The position numbers and the translations under genes were made by a program. Below, piece after piece: positions 28,744 to 37,625 of a DNA stretch of 49,480 bases. Origin of the DNA: Hydrogenophaga intermedia (GTDB lineage: Bacteria; Pseudomonadota; Gammaproteobacteria; Burkholderiales; Burkholderiaceae_C); contig NZ_CCAE010000037.1 in assembly GCF_000723405.1 (NCBI RefSeq), positions 1 through 49,480 of the forward strand, written 5' to 3'. The notes under the pieces are model-generated. The model worked only from the letters and a program-made list of their open reading frames with translations. It was not told the DNA's origin and ran no database searches. How positions within the stretch are numbered: the stretch's first letter is position 1; every line of letters starts with the position of its first letter.

Positions 28744-29235
28744 ATGAGTGCCCCCACCGCCGCCCCTGCGCGCTTCGACATCCAGCATCTGGCGCAAGCC
28801 ATGCGCCACAGCAGCGCCCTGGACGCGGTGCCCCTGAACCTGAGCGACGCGCATTGGGTCACGCTGGCCAATTACATGCAGCCCGTCGCCTTGCAGCAAG
28901 GCCAGGTGCTGATCGAACAGGGCGTGAAAGACCGCACCGTCTACTTCGTCGAGAGCGGCACGCTCACCGTGCACTACGAAGACTCCAAAGAGCGCGTGCG
29001 CATCGCCGTGGTGGGCGCCGGCTCGCTGCTGGGCGAAGGTGCCTTCTTCAGTCACCTGCCCCGCAGCGCCACCGTCAATGCGGGCAGCGATTGCCGGCTG
29101 TGGTGCCTCATGCCGCTGCGCTTTCGCGAGCTGGGTGTCCGGCACCCGCAGATCGCCCTCGAGTTGACTGTGGCCATGTCGGCCGTGCTGGCGCGGCGCA
29201 TGTACAACAAGCCCAAGCGCGTGGCGGTGACTTGA
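28744..29235 (+). CDS. Single-domain cyclic-nucleotide-binding protein
   Basis: This is a 163-residue protein made of one Crp-like cyclic-nucleotide-binding beta-roll (about 35-150) with no DNA-binding domain. Family features include LQQGQVLIEQGVKDRTVYFV, ESGTLTVHY, and the phosphate-binding-cassette region GSLLGEGAFFSHLPRSATV. There the Gly-Glu and Arg-Ser-Ala residues needed for cNMP contact are present. No output domain or signal peptide is seen, so it must act through a partner. It lies 107 bases after mnmE, at the ATG at 28744. Confidence 0.85.
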   Translation: MSAPTAAPARFDIQHLAQAMRHSSALDAVPLNLSDAHWVTLANYMQPVALQQGQVLIEQGVKDRTVYFVESGTLTVHYEDSKERVRIAVVGAGSLLGEGAFFSHLPRSATVNAGSDCRLWCLMPLRFRELGVRHPQIALELTVAMSAVLARRMYNKPKRVAVT

Positions 29236-29320
29236 TGCCGTTCAACGGCTCGTTACCACACGGCGGCATGCCCGCCCCTTACGCTCACGAACCCGCCGCC
29301 ACGTGATCACCACACTCAAC

Positions 29321-29974
29321 ATGTCGTTCCTGAACTGGTTGTCGGCCCGCAAACCGTTCGCTGGCAAGGGCGCCCTTGCGCGCGCCCGCAACGCCTTCCG
29401 CACCACCACCATGCCGCTGATCTCGCCGCGGCGTGGCCGCCGGCTGTTGCGGCGCGAGCAACTCTTCGCGGTGGTGCGTGAGTCGCTCATCCGCGGCGGC
29501 GTGCTGTCCACCAGCTACTCGTTCAAGGTGCTCAACCTGGACGCCAATGGCGACACCTTCATCGCATTGGTGGACCTGGCGCTGCCCGCCCAGTCCATGC
29601 CCGACGAATTCCTGCTCGAGATCGAGCGCTGGATCCAGCAAAGCGCCAAAAGCCGGCATGTGATGGACGTGCGCGGCGTCTACTGGCGCCGCAAGGCCAC
29701 GCCGGAGCAGGTGGGCCAGGCGCTGCGCGCGGCGGTGCCCGCGCAAACGCGGCGCGAGGCGCCGGACACGTCCATTCCCCGGCCGGCGGTGTCCGCCAGC
29801 CGCGCGCCTGCGCAGGCCGTGGGCGAGGATGAGGTGCGCGCCTTCCGCGACGCGATCAATTCGCTGCCGGCGGCGACCATGCGCCACCCCAAAGAGCCTC
29901 AGTTGCCAATGCCCACGCCTGAGGCAGTGAGCGATTTCGCTGCCCTCAGCGACACGCAGCACGGCAAGATCTGA
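29321..29974 (+). CDS. Conserved-looking hypothetical protein
   Basis: This is a 217-residue protein I do not recognise. The N-terminal 40 residues are basic (ARKPFAGKGALARARNAFRT, then SPRRGRRLLRREQ). A compact alpha/beta stretch follows (FAVVRESLIRGGVLSTSYSF, then VLNLDANGDTFIALVDLAL), with a Pro/Ala-rich C-terminal half. There are no membrane segments. The ATG at 29321 was chosen; a GTG at 29303 would add six residues. It sits 85 bases after the cyclic-nucleotide-binding gene and may share its transcript, and it is convergent with apt. Confidence 0.65.
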   Translation: MSFLNWLSARKPFAGKGALARARNAFRTTTMPLISPRRGRRLLRREQLFAVVRESLIRGGVLSTSYSFKVLNLDANGDTFIALVDLALPAQSMPDEFLLEIERWIQQSAKSRHVMDVRGVYWRRKATPEQVGQALRAAVPAQTRREAPDTSIPRPAVSASRAPAQAVGEDEVRAFRDAINSLPAATMRHPKEPQLPMPTPEAVSDFAALSDTQHGKI

Positions 29975-29979
29975 GCCGC

Positions 29980-29995
29980 GCGGGCCCAGGCCCGC
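29980..29995. terminator. Hairpin between convergent genes
   Basis: GCGGGC-CCAG-GCCCGC is a perfect 6-bp stem with a four-base loop that fills the gap between the hypothetical gene and the apt stop. It has no T-run. Confidence 0.4.
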
Positions 29996-30541
29996 TCAGT
30001 GCCCCTCGAAATCGATCAGCGTGAACAGCGCCAAGCCGCTGTCGCGCAGCTTGGCTGAGCCGCCCAGCTCGGGCAGATCGACGATCGCGGCGCCTTCGGT
30101 CACCTCGGCGCCCAGCTTCTCCAGCAGGCGACGCCCCGCCATCATGGTGCCGCCGGTGGCGATCAGGTCGTCGATCAGCAGCACCCGGTCACCTGCCTTC
30201 ACCGCGTCGGTGTGCAGTTCCACCGTGGCGCTGCCGTACTCCAGCTCGTAGGTTTCCTCCACCGTGTTGAAGGGCAGCTTGCCCTTCTTGCGGATGGGCA
30301 CGAAACCCACGCCGAGTTCGTAGGCCAGCACCGAGCCGATGATGAATCCGCGTGCGTCCAGACCCGCCACGACGGTGGGGCGAAGGGTCGGGTCCATGTA
30401 GCGGTGCACGAAGGTGTCGATGAGCACGCGAAAGACCTTCGGGTCCTGCAGCAGCGGGGTGATATCGCGGAACATCACACCCGGGGCGGGCCAGTCGGGC
30501 ACGGTGCGGATGTGGGAGCGCAGGTAGTCGGCGGTGTCCAT
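29996..30541 (-). CDS. apt: Adenine phosphoribosyltransferase
   Basis: This is a 181-residue purine-salvage enzyme converting adenine and PRPP to AMP. The PRPP-binding signature is [28 protein letters not shown] and [17 protein letters not shown] are typical Apt stretches. The ATG at 30541 gives the family N-terminus ([17 protein letters not shown]). It lies 37 bases downstream of the antiporter gene on the same strand, so the two probably form a transcription unit. Confidence 0.95.
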   Translation of the reverse strand: MDTADYLRSHIRTVPDWPAPGVMFRDITPLLQDPKVFRVLIDTFVHRYMDPTLRPTVVAGLDARGFIIGSVLAYELGVGFVPIRKKGKLPFNTVEETYELEYGSATVELHTDAVKAGDRVLLIDDLIATGGTMMAGRRLLEKLGAEVTEGAAIVDLPELGGSAKLRDSGLALFTLIDFEGH

Positions 30542-30578
30542 GGCGGCGATTATGGAAGACGGCCCCGCAGCGCACGCG

Positions 30579-32564
30579 TCAACCCACCAGCAGCTTCTCC
30601 TCGGCCAGCGCCAGCGCGGCCGACTGTCCGCTGAGCACCAGCGTGTCGCCACCGGCAAGCACCGCGTCGTCGCCGGGCACCCCTGGGCGACCGTTGGCGT
30701 GGCGCAGACTGACCACACGCACGCCAATGGCCGGTAGGGCCAGGCTGCCCAGCGAATGGCCGACCATGCGCCCGGCCCGTGGCAGCGTCACGGTGGTCAG
30801 GCGTTCCTGCTGCAACTCGTCGGCGGTGTCGTCGTCGGCACCGCGGAAGTAGCCGCGCAACAGCTCGTAGCGCGCATCGCGCTGCGCCTGCACCGCGCGC
30901 AGCACCCGGCGCATCGGCACGCCCACCAGCGCCAGCGCGTGGCTGGCCAGCATCAGGCTGGCCTCTATGGCCTCGGGCACCACCTCGGCCGCGCCGGCCG
31001 CGCGCAGCCGCTCCAGGTCGGCGTCGTCCATGGTGCGCACCACCACCGGCACGTGGGGCGCGTGTTCCGAGGCGTGGCGCAGCACCTTGAGCGCCACGGG
31101 CGTGTCGTTGAAGGTCACCACCGCCGCGCTGGCACGGTGCAGGCCGGCGGCCATGAGGGCCTGCAGGCGCGCAGCGTCGCCGAACACCACCGAGTCGCCG
31201 GCCGCGGCGGCCTGGCGCACGCGGTCGGGGTCGAGGTCCAGGGCCATGTAGGGGATGCCCTCGGCCTCCAGCAGCCGCGCGAGGTTCTGCCCACAGCGGC
31301 CGTAGCCGCAGATGATCACGTGCTTGTCGGCGTTGATCGCCTTGCGCGCGATGGCGGTCATCTGCACCGATTGCATCAGCCAGTCGCTGCCCACCAGGCG
31401 GGTGACGATCCGGTTGCTGTACAGGATGGCGAAGGGCGTGAGCATCATGGACACCACCATGCTGGCCAGCACGGGGTTGAACAGCTCGGGTGGCACGAGG
31501 TTGTGCTGGCCCGCCAGCGTGAGCAGCACCAGGCCGAACTCGCCACCTTGCGCCAGGTAGAGCCCGGTGCGCAGCGCGGTACCCATGGGTGCCCCGAAGG
31601 CCCGGGCCAGCGCGGTGATCAACACCAGCTTGAAGGCCATCGATGCCACGAGCATGAACAGCACCAGCGGCCAGTGCTGCAGCACCAGACGCCAGTCCAG
31701 CGTCATGCCGATGGTGATGAAGAACAGGCCCAGCAGCACGTCGTGGAACGGACGGATGTCGGTCTCGACCTGGTGCTTGTATTCCGTTTCTGCGATGAGC
31801 ATGCCGGCCACGAAGGCGCCCAGGGCCAGCGAGAGGCCAGCGTGTTCGGTGATCCAGGCCAGCCCCAGGGTAACCAGCAACAGGTTGAGCATGAACAGCT
31901 CGTCGCTCTTGCGCCGCGCCACCAGCGTGAGCCACCAGCGCACGGCGCGTTGGCCACCGGTGAGCAGCACCGCGAGCAGCACCCCCGCCTTCAGTACGGC
32001 CAGGCCCAGCGCCGTGGCCAGTGCTTCCGGTGGCGCCGACAGCGCCGGGATGAGCACCAACAGCGGCACCACGGCCAGGTCCTGGAACAGCAGCACGCCC
32101 ATCACGCGTTTGCCGTGCTCCGATTCGAGCTCCAGGCGCTCGGCCATGAGCTTGACGACGATGGCCGTGCTGCTCATGGCCATGATGCCGCCCATGGTCA
32201 GCGCCGCCTGCCACGACAGGCCCCAGGAGCGCGGCAGTGCCAGCCCCAGAGCGAAGGAGGCCAGCGCGGCCAGCACCATCGTGCAGACCACTTGTGACAG
32301 GCCCAGGCCGAAGACGTGGCGGCGCATGGCGCGCAGCTTGGTCAGGCTGAACTCCAGGCCAATCACGAACATCAGGAAGACCACGCCGAACTCGGCGAGG
32401 TAGCGCAGCCCGCCGGAGTTCTGCGACAGCGCCAGCGCGTGCGGCCCGATCAGCACGCCCACCGCGAGGTACCCCACCATGGGCGGCAGTTTGTAGCTGC
32501 GGCAGGCCACCACGGCCAGCACGGCGGCCAGCAGGTACAGCAGCGCGAGGTCGAGCGAGGTCAT
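30579..32564 (-). CDS. CPA2-family cation:proton antiporter (KefB/YbaL-like)
   Basis: This is a 661-residue inner-membrane exchanger. It has 12 or so membrane helices (1-390) with [16 protein letters not shown] and [15 protein letters not shown], and [20 protein letters not shown] holds the conserved Gln-Asp of the ion site. A cytoplasmic TrkA-N domain ([17 protein letters not shown], about 415 onward) is a Rossmann fold with GxGxxG, and a C-terminal TrkA-C-like domain follows. The class exchanges potassium or sodium for protons; the exact ion is not predictable. The ATG at 32564 was chosen; an ATG nine bases upstream is equally possible. It is divergent from kdsD. Confidence 0.9.
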   Translation of the reverse strand: MTSLDLALLYLLAAVLAVVACRSYKLPPMVGYLAVGVLIGPHALALSQNSGGLRYLAEFGVVFLMFVIGLEFSLTKLRAMRRHVFGLGLSQVVCTMVLAALASFALGLALPRSWGLSWQAALTMGGIMAMSSTAIVVKLMAERLELESEHGKRVMGVLLFQDLAVVPLLVLIPALSAPPEALATALGLAVLKAGVLLAVLLTGGQRAVRWWLTLVARRKSDELFMLNLLLVTLGLAWITEHAGLSLALGAFVAGMLIAETEYKHQVETDIRPFHDVLLGLFFITIGMTLDWRLVLQHWPLVLFMLVASMAFKLVLITALARAFGAPMGTALRTGLYLAQGGEFGLVLLTLAGQHNLVPPELFNPVLASMVVSMMLTPFAILYSNRIVTRLVGSDWLMQSVQMTAIARKAINADKHVIICGYGRCGQNLARLLEAEGIPYMALDLDPDRVRQAAAAGDSVVFGDAARLQALMAAGLHRASAAVVTFNDTPVALKVLRHASEHAPHVPVVVRTMDDADLERLRAAGAAEVVPEAIEASLMLASHALALVGVPMRRVLRAVQAQRDARYELLRGYFRGADDDTADELQQERLTTVTLPRAGRMVGHSLGSLALPAIGVRVVSLRHANGRPGVPGDDAVLAGGDTLVLSGQSAALALAEEKLLVG

Positions 32565-32623
32565 GGCCCGCATCGTAAGGGCGGCTTGGCCCCCCGCGGG
32601 CCGGGGATTCGCGGGGCCGCAGC

Positions 32624-32629
32624 GATAAT
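32624..32629 (+). promoter_or_regulatory. Candidate -10 of a leaderless kdsD promoter
   Basis: GATAAT lies seven bases before the kdsD ATG (32637), so transcription would begin at or next to the start codon. No clear -35 and no Shine-Dalgarno are seen. Confidence 0.4.
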
Positions 32630-32636
32630 CCGGCGC

Positions 32637-33632
32637 ATGTCCGTCCTCTCCCCGATCGACCCGTCGCGGGCCCGCCAGTTGGCCATCGAGACCCTGCAGA
32701 TCGAAGCCGACGCCGTGAGTGCGCTCGCCCGGCGCGTCGATGAAGCCTTTGCGCAGGCTGCCCAGCGCCTTCTGGACTGCCGTGGCCGCGTGGTGGTCAT
32801 GGGCATGGGCAAGAGCGGACACATCGGTCGCAAGCTCGCCGCCACCCTGGCCTCGACCGGTACGCCCGCCATGTTCGTGCATCCGGCCGAAGCCAGCCAT
32901 GGCGACCTGGGCATGATCACCCGTCAGGACGCCGTGCTGGCGCTCAGCAACTCCGGCGAGAGCGAGGAGCTCAGCGCCATCCTGCCCTTCATCAAGCGCA
33001 TGGGTGTGCCGCTGATCGCGCTCACCGGGCGGGCCGACTCGACGCTGGGGCGCCACGCCGACGTGGTGCTCGACACGTCCGTGGCCAAGGAGGCCTGTCC
33101 GCACAACCTCGCGCCCACGGCCAGCACCACGGCCCAACTCGCCATGGGCGACGCCCTGGCGGTGGTCCTGCTGGACGCGCGCGGCTTCCTGGCCGACGAT
33201 TTCGCGCGATCGCACCCCGGTGGTTCGCTGGGCCGCAAGCTGCTCACGCACGTGAGCGACGTGATGCGCCGCGACGAGGCCGTGCCCTGTGTGGCGCCTG
33301 ACACCGGGCTGATGGACCTGATGCGTGAGATCAGCGCCAAGGGCCTGGGCATGAGCGCCGTCGTGGCCGATGGGCGCGCGGTTGGCGTCTTCACCGATGG
33401 CGACCTGCGCCGCCTGATCGAGCGCACCGGCAACGGCACTGACCTGCGCGCGCTGAGCGCGCGCGAGGTGATGCACCACGCACCCCGCACCGTGCGCGAG
33501 AACGCGCTCGCGGTGGAAGCCGCCGAACTGATGGAGGCCCACAGCATCACCAGTCTGCTGGTGGTGGATGAGGCGGGCCGGCTGGTGGGGGCGCTCAACA
33601 GCAACGACCTCATGCGCGCGAAGGTGATCTGA
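32637..33632 (+). CDS. kdsD: Arabinose-5-phosphate isomerase (KpsF/GutQ family)
   Basis: This is a 331-residue enzyme interconverting ribulose-5-phosphate and arabinose-5-phosphate, the first step of Kdo synthesis for LPS. The N-terminal SIS domain has VVVMGMGKSGHIGRKLAATL, FVHPAEASHGDLGM and LSNSGESEEL. The C-terminal pair of CBS domains runs from about 210 to 330 (VFTDGDLRRL in the first, SITSLLVVDEAGRLVGALN in the second). The stop overlaps the kdsC start by one base, opening the kdsD-kdsC-lptC operon. Confidence 0.95.
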   Translation: MSVLSPIDPSRARQLAIETLQIEADAVSALARRVDEAFAQAAQRLLDCRGRVVVMGMGKSGHIGRKLAATLASTGTPAMFVHPAEASHGDLGMITRQDAVLALSNSGESEELSAILPFIKRMGVPLIALTGRADSTLGRHADVVLDTSVAKEACPHNLAPTASTTAQLAMGDALAVVLLDARGFLADDFARSHPGGSLGRKLLTHVSDVMRRDEAVPCVAPDTGLMDLMREISAKGLGMSAVVADGRAVGVFTDGDLRRLIERTGNGTDLRALSAREVMHHAPRTVRENALAVEAAELMEAHSITSLLVVDEAGRLVGALNSNDLMRAKVI

Positions 33633-34177
33633 TGGCCCCCGTGCTGAGCTTTCCTGCCGAACTGCTGCTGCGCGCCCAGCCCGTGCGCGTGGCCTTCTTC
33701 GACGTCGACGGCGTGCTCACGGACGGTGGTCTGTACTTCAGCGAAGCGGGCGAAACGCTCAAGCGCTTCAGCTCGCTCGACGGCCACGGCCTGAAGCTGT
33801 TGCAGCGCCACGGCATCACGCCCGCCGTGGTCAGCGGGCGCGACGGCAAACCTCTGCGCCAGCGCCTGTCCGCGCTGGGCGTCACCCATCTGCGCCTGGG
33901 CACCGAAGACAAGGCGCCCGCGGCCCAGTCCATCCTCGACGAGCTCGGCCTCGGCTGGGAGGCCGCCGCCGCCATGGGCGACGACTGGCCCGACCTGCCT
34001 TTGCTGCACCGTGCCGCCCTGGCCGTTGCGCCGCCGGCCGCGCACGACGAGGTGCGCGCCATCGCCCATCACGTGACGCGGCGAGCCGCCGGCGAAGGTG
34101 CGGCGCGCGAGTTTTGCGACCTGCTGCTGATGGCGCGCGGCGCCTACGCAGCCGAGCTCGAGGCCGCCGCGCGGTGA
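33632..34177 (+). CDS. kdsC: KDO-8-phosphate phosphatase
   Basis: This is a 181-residue HAD-family phosphatase of the C0 subtype (no cap domain) that removes phosphate from Kdo-8-phosphate. Motif I is FFDVDGVLTDG, motif II VVSGRDGKPL and motif IV MGDDWPDLPLL. Homotetrameric family members have this length. It is translationally linked to kdsD (TGATG) and to lptC (GTGA). Confidence 0.95.
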   Translation: MAPVLSFPAELLLRAQPVRVAFFDVDGVLTDGGLYFSEAGETLKRFSSLDGHGLKLLQRHGITPAVVSGRDGKPLRQRLSALGVTHLRLGTEDKAPAAQSILDELGLGWEAAAAMGDDWPDLPLLHRAALAVAPPAAHDEVRAIAHHVTRRAAGEGAAREFCDLLLMARGAYAAELEAAAR

Positions 34178-34854
34178 ACGCCGAGGACGACTTCGACCTC
34201 ATCCCGGGTCTGGACCGCAGCGCGCCGCCCGAGCCGCGCCGGCGCCCGGCCCCATGGTGGGATCGCCTGTCCATCTACCTGCCTATCATGCTCATGGGCC
34301 TGCTGGCGCTGGCTTCGTATTGGCTGCTGCGCGCCACGCCGCCCGCACCGGAGCCTCAGCCCGAGCGGCCGGTGACCAGCGAACCCGACTACTTCATGCG
34401 CCGCTTCTCGGTGAAGTCCTTCGACGCCGCCGGCCAGCTCAAGGCCGAGGTCATTGGCGATGAGGCGCGCCACCACCCCGACGACGACCGGGTCGAGATC
34501 GACAACGCGCGCATCCGCAACCTGGCCGAGTCCGGCGCCGTGATGCGCGCCACCGCGCAGCGCGTCACCACCAACGCCGACAACACCATCTTCGTGCTCG
34601 AAGGCGACGCCGTAGTGGTGCGGGAAGGCGGTCGCACCGACGCGGGCGAACCCCTGCCGCGCCTGGAGTTTCGCGGCGAGTTCCTGCGCGTGGAACTTGA
34701 ACCCGTCGAGCGCGTGACCTCCGACCAGCCGGTCGAATTGCTGCGCAACGGCGATCGCATCAACGCGCAGACGCTGGACTACCGCGGAGACGAGCAGGTC
34801 GCCGATTTCCGCGGGCGCGTGCGCGTGCAGCTCAACCCCCGGGCCGCCCCATGA
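34174..34854 (+). CDS. lptC: LPS export protein LptC
   Basis: This is a 226-residue bitopic inner-membrane protein of the Lpt bridge. A cytoplasmic N-terminus of about 40 residues precedes one membrane helix (LSIYLPIMLMGLLALASYWL). The periplasmic beta-jellyroll contains EPDYFMRRFSVKSFDAAGQL and ends with DYRGDEQVADFRGRVRVQL. The GTG at 34174 overlaps the kdsC stop by four bases. Unusually, the next gene is not lptA but an SDR enzyme. Confidence 0.92.
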   Translation: MNAEDDFDLIPGLDRSAPPEPRRRPAPWWDRLSIYLPIMLMGLLALASYWLLRATPPAPEPQPERPVTSEPDYFMRRFSVKSFDAAGQLKAEVIGDEARHHPDDDRVEIDNARIRNLAESGAVMRATAQRVTTNADNTIFVLEGDAVVVREGGRTDAGEPLPRLEFRGEFLRVELEPVERVTSDQPVELLRNGDRINAQTLDYRGDEQVADFRGRVRVQLNPRAAP

Positions 34855-35642
34855 ACCCGTCTGCTGCTCCCCTGGTCTTCATCACCGGTGCCTCCAGTGG
34901 CATCGGCCAAGCACTGGCAGCGCGCTTCGCGCGGGCTGGCTACCGGCTCGCGCTGGTGGCGCGCCGTACCGCCGAGCTGCAGGCCTGGGCCGAAGCCCAG
35001 GGACTGGGCTCCGAGCACTGCCGCGTATATGGCGCCGATGTGGCGCAGGTGGAGAGCATCGTGGCCGCCGGCCAGGCTTGCCTGGCCGAGCAGGGTCTGC
35101 CCGAGGTCGTGATCGCCAACGCTGGCATCAGCGTCGGCATGGACACCGGCGAGCGCGACGACCTGGAGGTCCTGAGTCGCACCTTCGCCACCAACAACGT
35201 CGGCATGGCGGCCACCTTTCACCCCTTCGTGCGGGCCATGCAGGCGCGCGGCGCGGGCGCGCTGGTGGGCATCGCCAGCGTGGCGGCCATTCGCGGCCTT
35301 CCCGGTCACGGCGCCTACTGTGGCAGCAAGGCCGCCGTGGTGAGCTACTGCGAAAGCCTGCGCGGTGAGCTGCGCGGCAGCGGTGTGTCGGTGGTGACTC
35401 TGGTGCCCGGCTACGTCGACACCCCCCTCACGCGCGAAAACCGCTACCCCATGCCTTTCCTGATGACGCCCGAGGCCTTTGCGGACCGCGCCTTCGACGC
35501 CATCGCAGGGCGCGCCAGCTACCGAGTCATTCCCTGGCAGATGGGCGTGGTCGCCAAGTTGCTGCGCCTGCTGCCCAACGCCCTGTTCGACCGGCTGCTG
35601 CAGGGACGCCCCCGCAAGCACCGCGCGGGCGAAGGGCGCTGA
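34851..35642 (+). CDS. SDR-family oxidoreductase
   Basis: This is a 263-residue short-chain dehydrogenase. The TGASSGIGQALA nucleotide motif lies at 13-24 with an Arg-rich end of strand 2 (VARRTAEL) that suggests NADP. IANAGIS is followed by the catalytic serine and YCGSKAAVVSY with Tyr/Lys, then PGYVDTPLT. The C-terminal helix region is like that of SDRs acting at membranes on lipids or sugars. ATGA overlap with lptC places it in the kdsD-kdsC-lptC operon. The substrate is unknown. Confidence 0.88.
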   Translation: MNPSAAPLVFITGASSGIGQALAARFARAGYRLALVARRTAELQAWAEAQGLGSEHCRVYGADVAQVESIVAAGQACLAEQGLPEVVIANAGISVGMDTGERDDLEVLSRTFATNNVGMAATFHPFVRAMQARGAGALVGIASVAAIRGLPGHGAYCGSKAAVVSYCESLRGELRGSGVSVVTLVPGYVDTPLTRENRYPMPFLMTPEAFADRAFDAIAGRASYRVIPWQMGVVAKLLRLLPNALFDRLLQGRPRKHRAGEGR

Positions 35643-35676
35643 AAAACAAAAACCCCGCGAGGTCATCGCGGGGTTT
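35642..35676 (-). terminator. Intrinsic terminator of the RNA-binding-protein gene
   Basis: AAACCCCGCGA (35650-35660) and TCGCGGGGTTT (35666-35676) form a perfect 11-bp stem with a five-base loop. Read leftward it is followed by TTTTTGTTTTT, a textbook rho-independent terminator. It lies between convergent genes and may also stop the kdsD-SDR operon from the other side. Confidence 0.92.
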
Positions 35677-35703
35677 GCTGGGGGACAGTGCGTCCGCCGG
35701 GGA

Positions 35704-36105
35704 TCAGTAGCCGCCGCGGCCGCCGCCGCCGCCACCATCGCGACGACCGCCACCGCCGTAGGGGCTGCGGAAGCCGCCGTCTTGGCCGCCACCACCGAAG
35801 CCACCTTCGCGACGACCACCGCCGAAGCCACCGCCACCGCTGCGCGGGGGACGCGGCTCCATCGGACGCGCTTCGTTGACCACCAGGCTGCGGCCGCCGA
35901 GCGACTGGCCGTTCATGCCCTGAATGGCGGACTGCGCTTCAGAGTCGCTGCCCATCTCCACAAAGCCGAAGCCCTTGGAGCGGCCGGTTTCGCGCTCCAT
36001 CATGACCTTGGCGCTGTTGACTGCACCGAAAGCCGAGAAGGCCTGTTGCAGGTCTTCGTCGCGCACCGTGTACGGCAGGTTGCCGACATAAAGTTTGTTG
36101 CCCAT
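35704..36105 (-). CDS. Glycine-rich RRM RNA-binding protein
   Basis: This is a 133-residue protein with one RNA recognition motif (about 3-80). RNP2 is LYVGNL and RNP1 is KGFGFVEM, each with exposed aromatics. A Gly/Arg-rich tail (about 90-133, repeats of GGGGFGGG and RRDGG type) resembles eukaryotic and cyanobacterial Rbp proteins. Such proteins are common and often cold-induced in beta-proteobacteria; they chaperone RNA. The ATG at 36105 follows AGGAGT. A -10-like CATAAT at 36227-36232 (minus strand) predicts a leader of about 110 bases. Confidence 0.93.
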   Translation of the reverse strand: MGNKLYVGNLPYTVRDEDLQQAFSAFGAVNSAKVMMERETGRSKGFGFVEMGSDSEAQSAIQGMNGQSLGGRSLVVNEARPMEPRPPRSGGGGFGGGRREGGFGGGGQDGGFRSPYGGGGRRDGGGGGGRGGY

Positions 36106-36319
36106 TCGAGGGACTCCTAAAACACAAGATAAGAAGCGATGGAGGAGCCCCGTCGTCCGGCACAGGTGCAGCGCGCGAAACCAACCGATCACTTGACACG
36201 CGGCCGCCCTGGCGGCACGCCGGGGCATTATGCGCCGATCGTCGGAAAGTCGGTGACAAATTTCCGGACGATGCAAGTCAAACCCCCGGCCGATGCGTGG
36301 TTACAACATGCCGGACGCT

Positions 36320-36325
36320 TATACT
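36320..36325 (+). promoter_or_regulatory. metX: -10 element of metX
   Basis: TATACT lies about seven bases before the SAM-II aptamer, so transcription should start at its first bases. The -35 region is weak. Confidence 0.55.
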
Positions 36326-36332
36326 GCCGCCC

Positions 36333-36382
36333 AGCGCCGATTTGTCCGGATTGCGGGCGCTCAACAAATGCCGCTAAAGGGG
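36333..36382 (+). promoter_or_regulatory. SAM-II riboswitch aptamer
   Basis: The H-type pseudoknot of SAM-II is recognisable. P1 is GCGCC (36334-36338) with GGCGC (36356-36360). The loop GATTTGTCCGGATTGC has its ATTTG (36340-36344) paired with CAAAT (36365-36369). The conserved CGCTAAAGG (36372-36380) closes it. It lies 77 bases before metX, a methionine-pathway gene, as SAM-II aptamers do. It binds S-adenosylmethionine and should lower metX-metW expression when SAM is plentiful. Confidence 0.85.
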
Positions 36383-36394
36383 AGCTCGGAGATG

Positions 36395-36431
36395 CCCGGT
36401 CTGCCTTTTGGCTCACCGGGTTTTCTGTTTT
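36395..36431 (+). terminator. Intrinsic terminator in the metX leader
   Basis: CCCGGT (36395-36400) and ACCGGG (36415-36420) form the stem, continued after a 2x2 mismatch by GCC-TTTT-GGC. TTTTCTGTTTT follows. It stands 12 bases after the SAM-II aptamer and before the metX RBS, so it is the likely expression platform. Confidence 0.85.
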
Positions 36432-36458
36432 CAGGCCCTGCGCCAGCAGGGAACGAGC

Positions 36459-37625
36459 GTGATCGTCACCCCCGTCACCTACCGATTCGACCAGCCGCTC
36501 TCCCTGCGGGGCGGCGCGGTGCTGCCGGCCTACGAGCTGGTGGTCGAGACCTACGGCACCCTCAACGCCGACAAGTCCAACGCCGTTCTGGTGTGCCACG
36601 CGCTCAACGCCTCGCACCACGTGGCCGGATGGCACGCGGACGCCAGCGACCAGCCCCTGGCCCGCTCCGAGGGCTGGTGGAACAACATGATCGGCCCGGG
36701 TAAACCCGTAGACACCGACCGTTTCTTCGTCATCGGTGTCAACAACCTCGGCTCCTGTTTCGGCTCAACCGGCCCCACACACAACAACCCGGCCACCGGC
36801 CAAGCCTGGGGCGCGGACTTCCCCGTGGTGACGGTGGAGGACTGGGTCGAGGCCCAGGCCCGCCTGCTGGACGCCATGGGCATCCAGACCCTGGCCGCCG
36901 TGATGGGCGGCAGCCTGGGCGGCATGCAGGCCCTGGCCTGGACGCTGCAGTACCCCGAGCGCGTGCGCCATGCGGTGGTGGTGGCCAGCGCGCCCAACCT
37001 CACGGCCGAGAACATTGCCTTCAATGAGGTGGCGCGCCGCGCCATCGTGACCGACCCCGACTTCCACGGCGGCCACTACCTGCAACACGGCACCCTGCCG
37101 CGCCGCGGCCTGCGCATCGCGCGAATGATCGGGCACATCACCTACCTCAGCGACGACGTGATGAACGAGAAGTTCGGGCGTGCGCTGCGCACGGTCGATG
37201 GCGAAGACCCGGCGGCCGTGGCCGAGCTGGCCTACCGCTACACGACCCAGGATGTCGAGTTCCAGATCGAGAGCTACCTGCGTTACCAGGGCGACAAGTT
37301 CAGCGAGTACTTCGATGCCAACACCTACCTGCTGATCACGCGCGCGCTCGATTACTTCGACCCCGCGCGTGAGCACGGCGGCAGCCTGGGCGCTGCGCTG
37401 GCGCGCGCACAGGCCAAGTTCCTGCTCGTGAGCTTCAGCACCGACTGGCGCTTCTCCCCCGCGCGCAGCCGCGAGATCGTCAAGGCCCTGCTCGACAACC
37501 GCCGTGAGGTGAGCTACTGCGAGATCGACGCGCCGCACGGGCACGACGCCTTCCTGCTCGACGACGCGCGCTACCACGCGGCCGTGCGCAGTTTCTTCCA
37601 ACACACCGTGGGGGCGCCGCAATGA
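36459..37625 (+). CDS. metX: Homoserine O-acyltransferase MetX
   Basis: This is a 388-residue alpha/beta-hydrolase-fold acyltransferase that activates homoserine for methionine synthesis. The nucleophile serine is in [10 protein letters not shown] (about residue 151), and the catalytic Asp and His lie in the C-terminal part ([19 protein letters not shown]). The family start region [18 protein letters not shown] is intact. The GTG at 36459 has AGGGA upstream. MetX may use acetyl- or succinyl-CoA, and paired metX-metW enzymes are often succinyltransferases, so the donor is open. It is under the SAM-II leader. Confidence 0.94.
   Translation: MIVTPVTYRFDQPLSLRGGAVLPAYELVVETYGTLNADKSNAVLVCHALNASHHVAGWHADASDQPLARSEGWWNNMIGPGKPVDTDRFFVIGVNNLGSCFGSTGPTHNNPATGQAWGADFPVVTVEDWVEAQARLLDAMGIQTLAAVMGGSLGGMQALAWTLQYPERVRHAVVVASAPNLTAENIAFNEVARRAIVTDPDFHGGHYLQHGTLPRRGLRIARMIGHITYLSDDVMNEKFGRALRTVDGEDPAAVAELAYRYTTQDVEFQIESYLRYQGDKFSEYFDANTYLLITRALDYFDPAREHGGSLGAALARAQAKFLLVSFSTDWRFSPARSREIVKALLDNRREVSYCEIDAPHGHDAFLLDDARYHAAVRSFFQHTVGAPQ

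Noticed and set aside
30756..32297. Plus-strand open frame antisense to the antiporter gene
   Set aside because: It has a Gln/His/Gly-rich shadow composition and no RBS.
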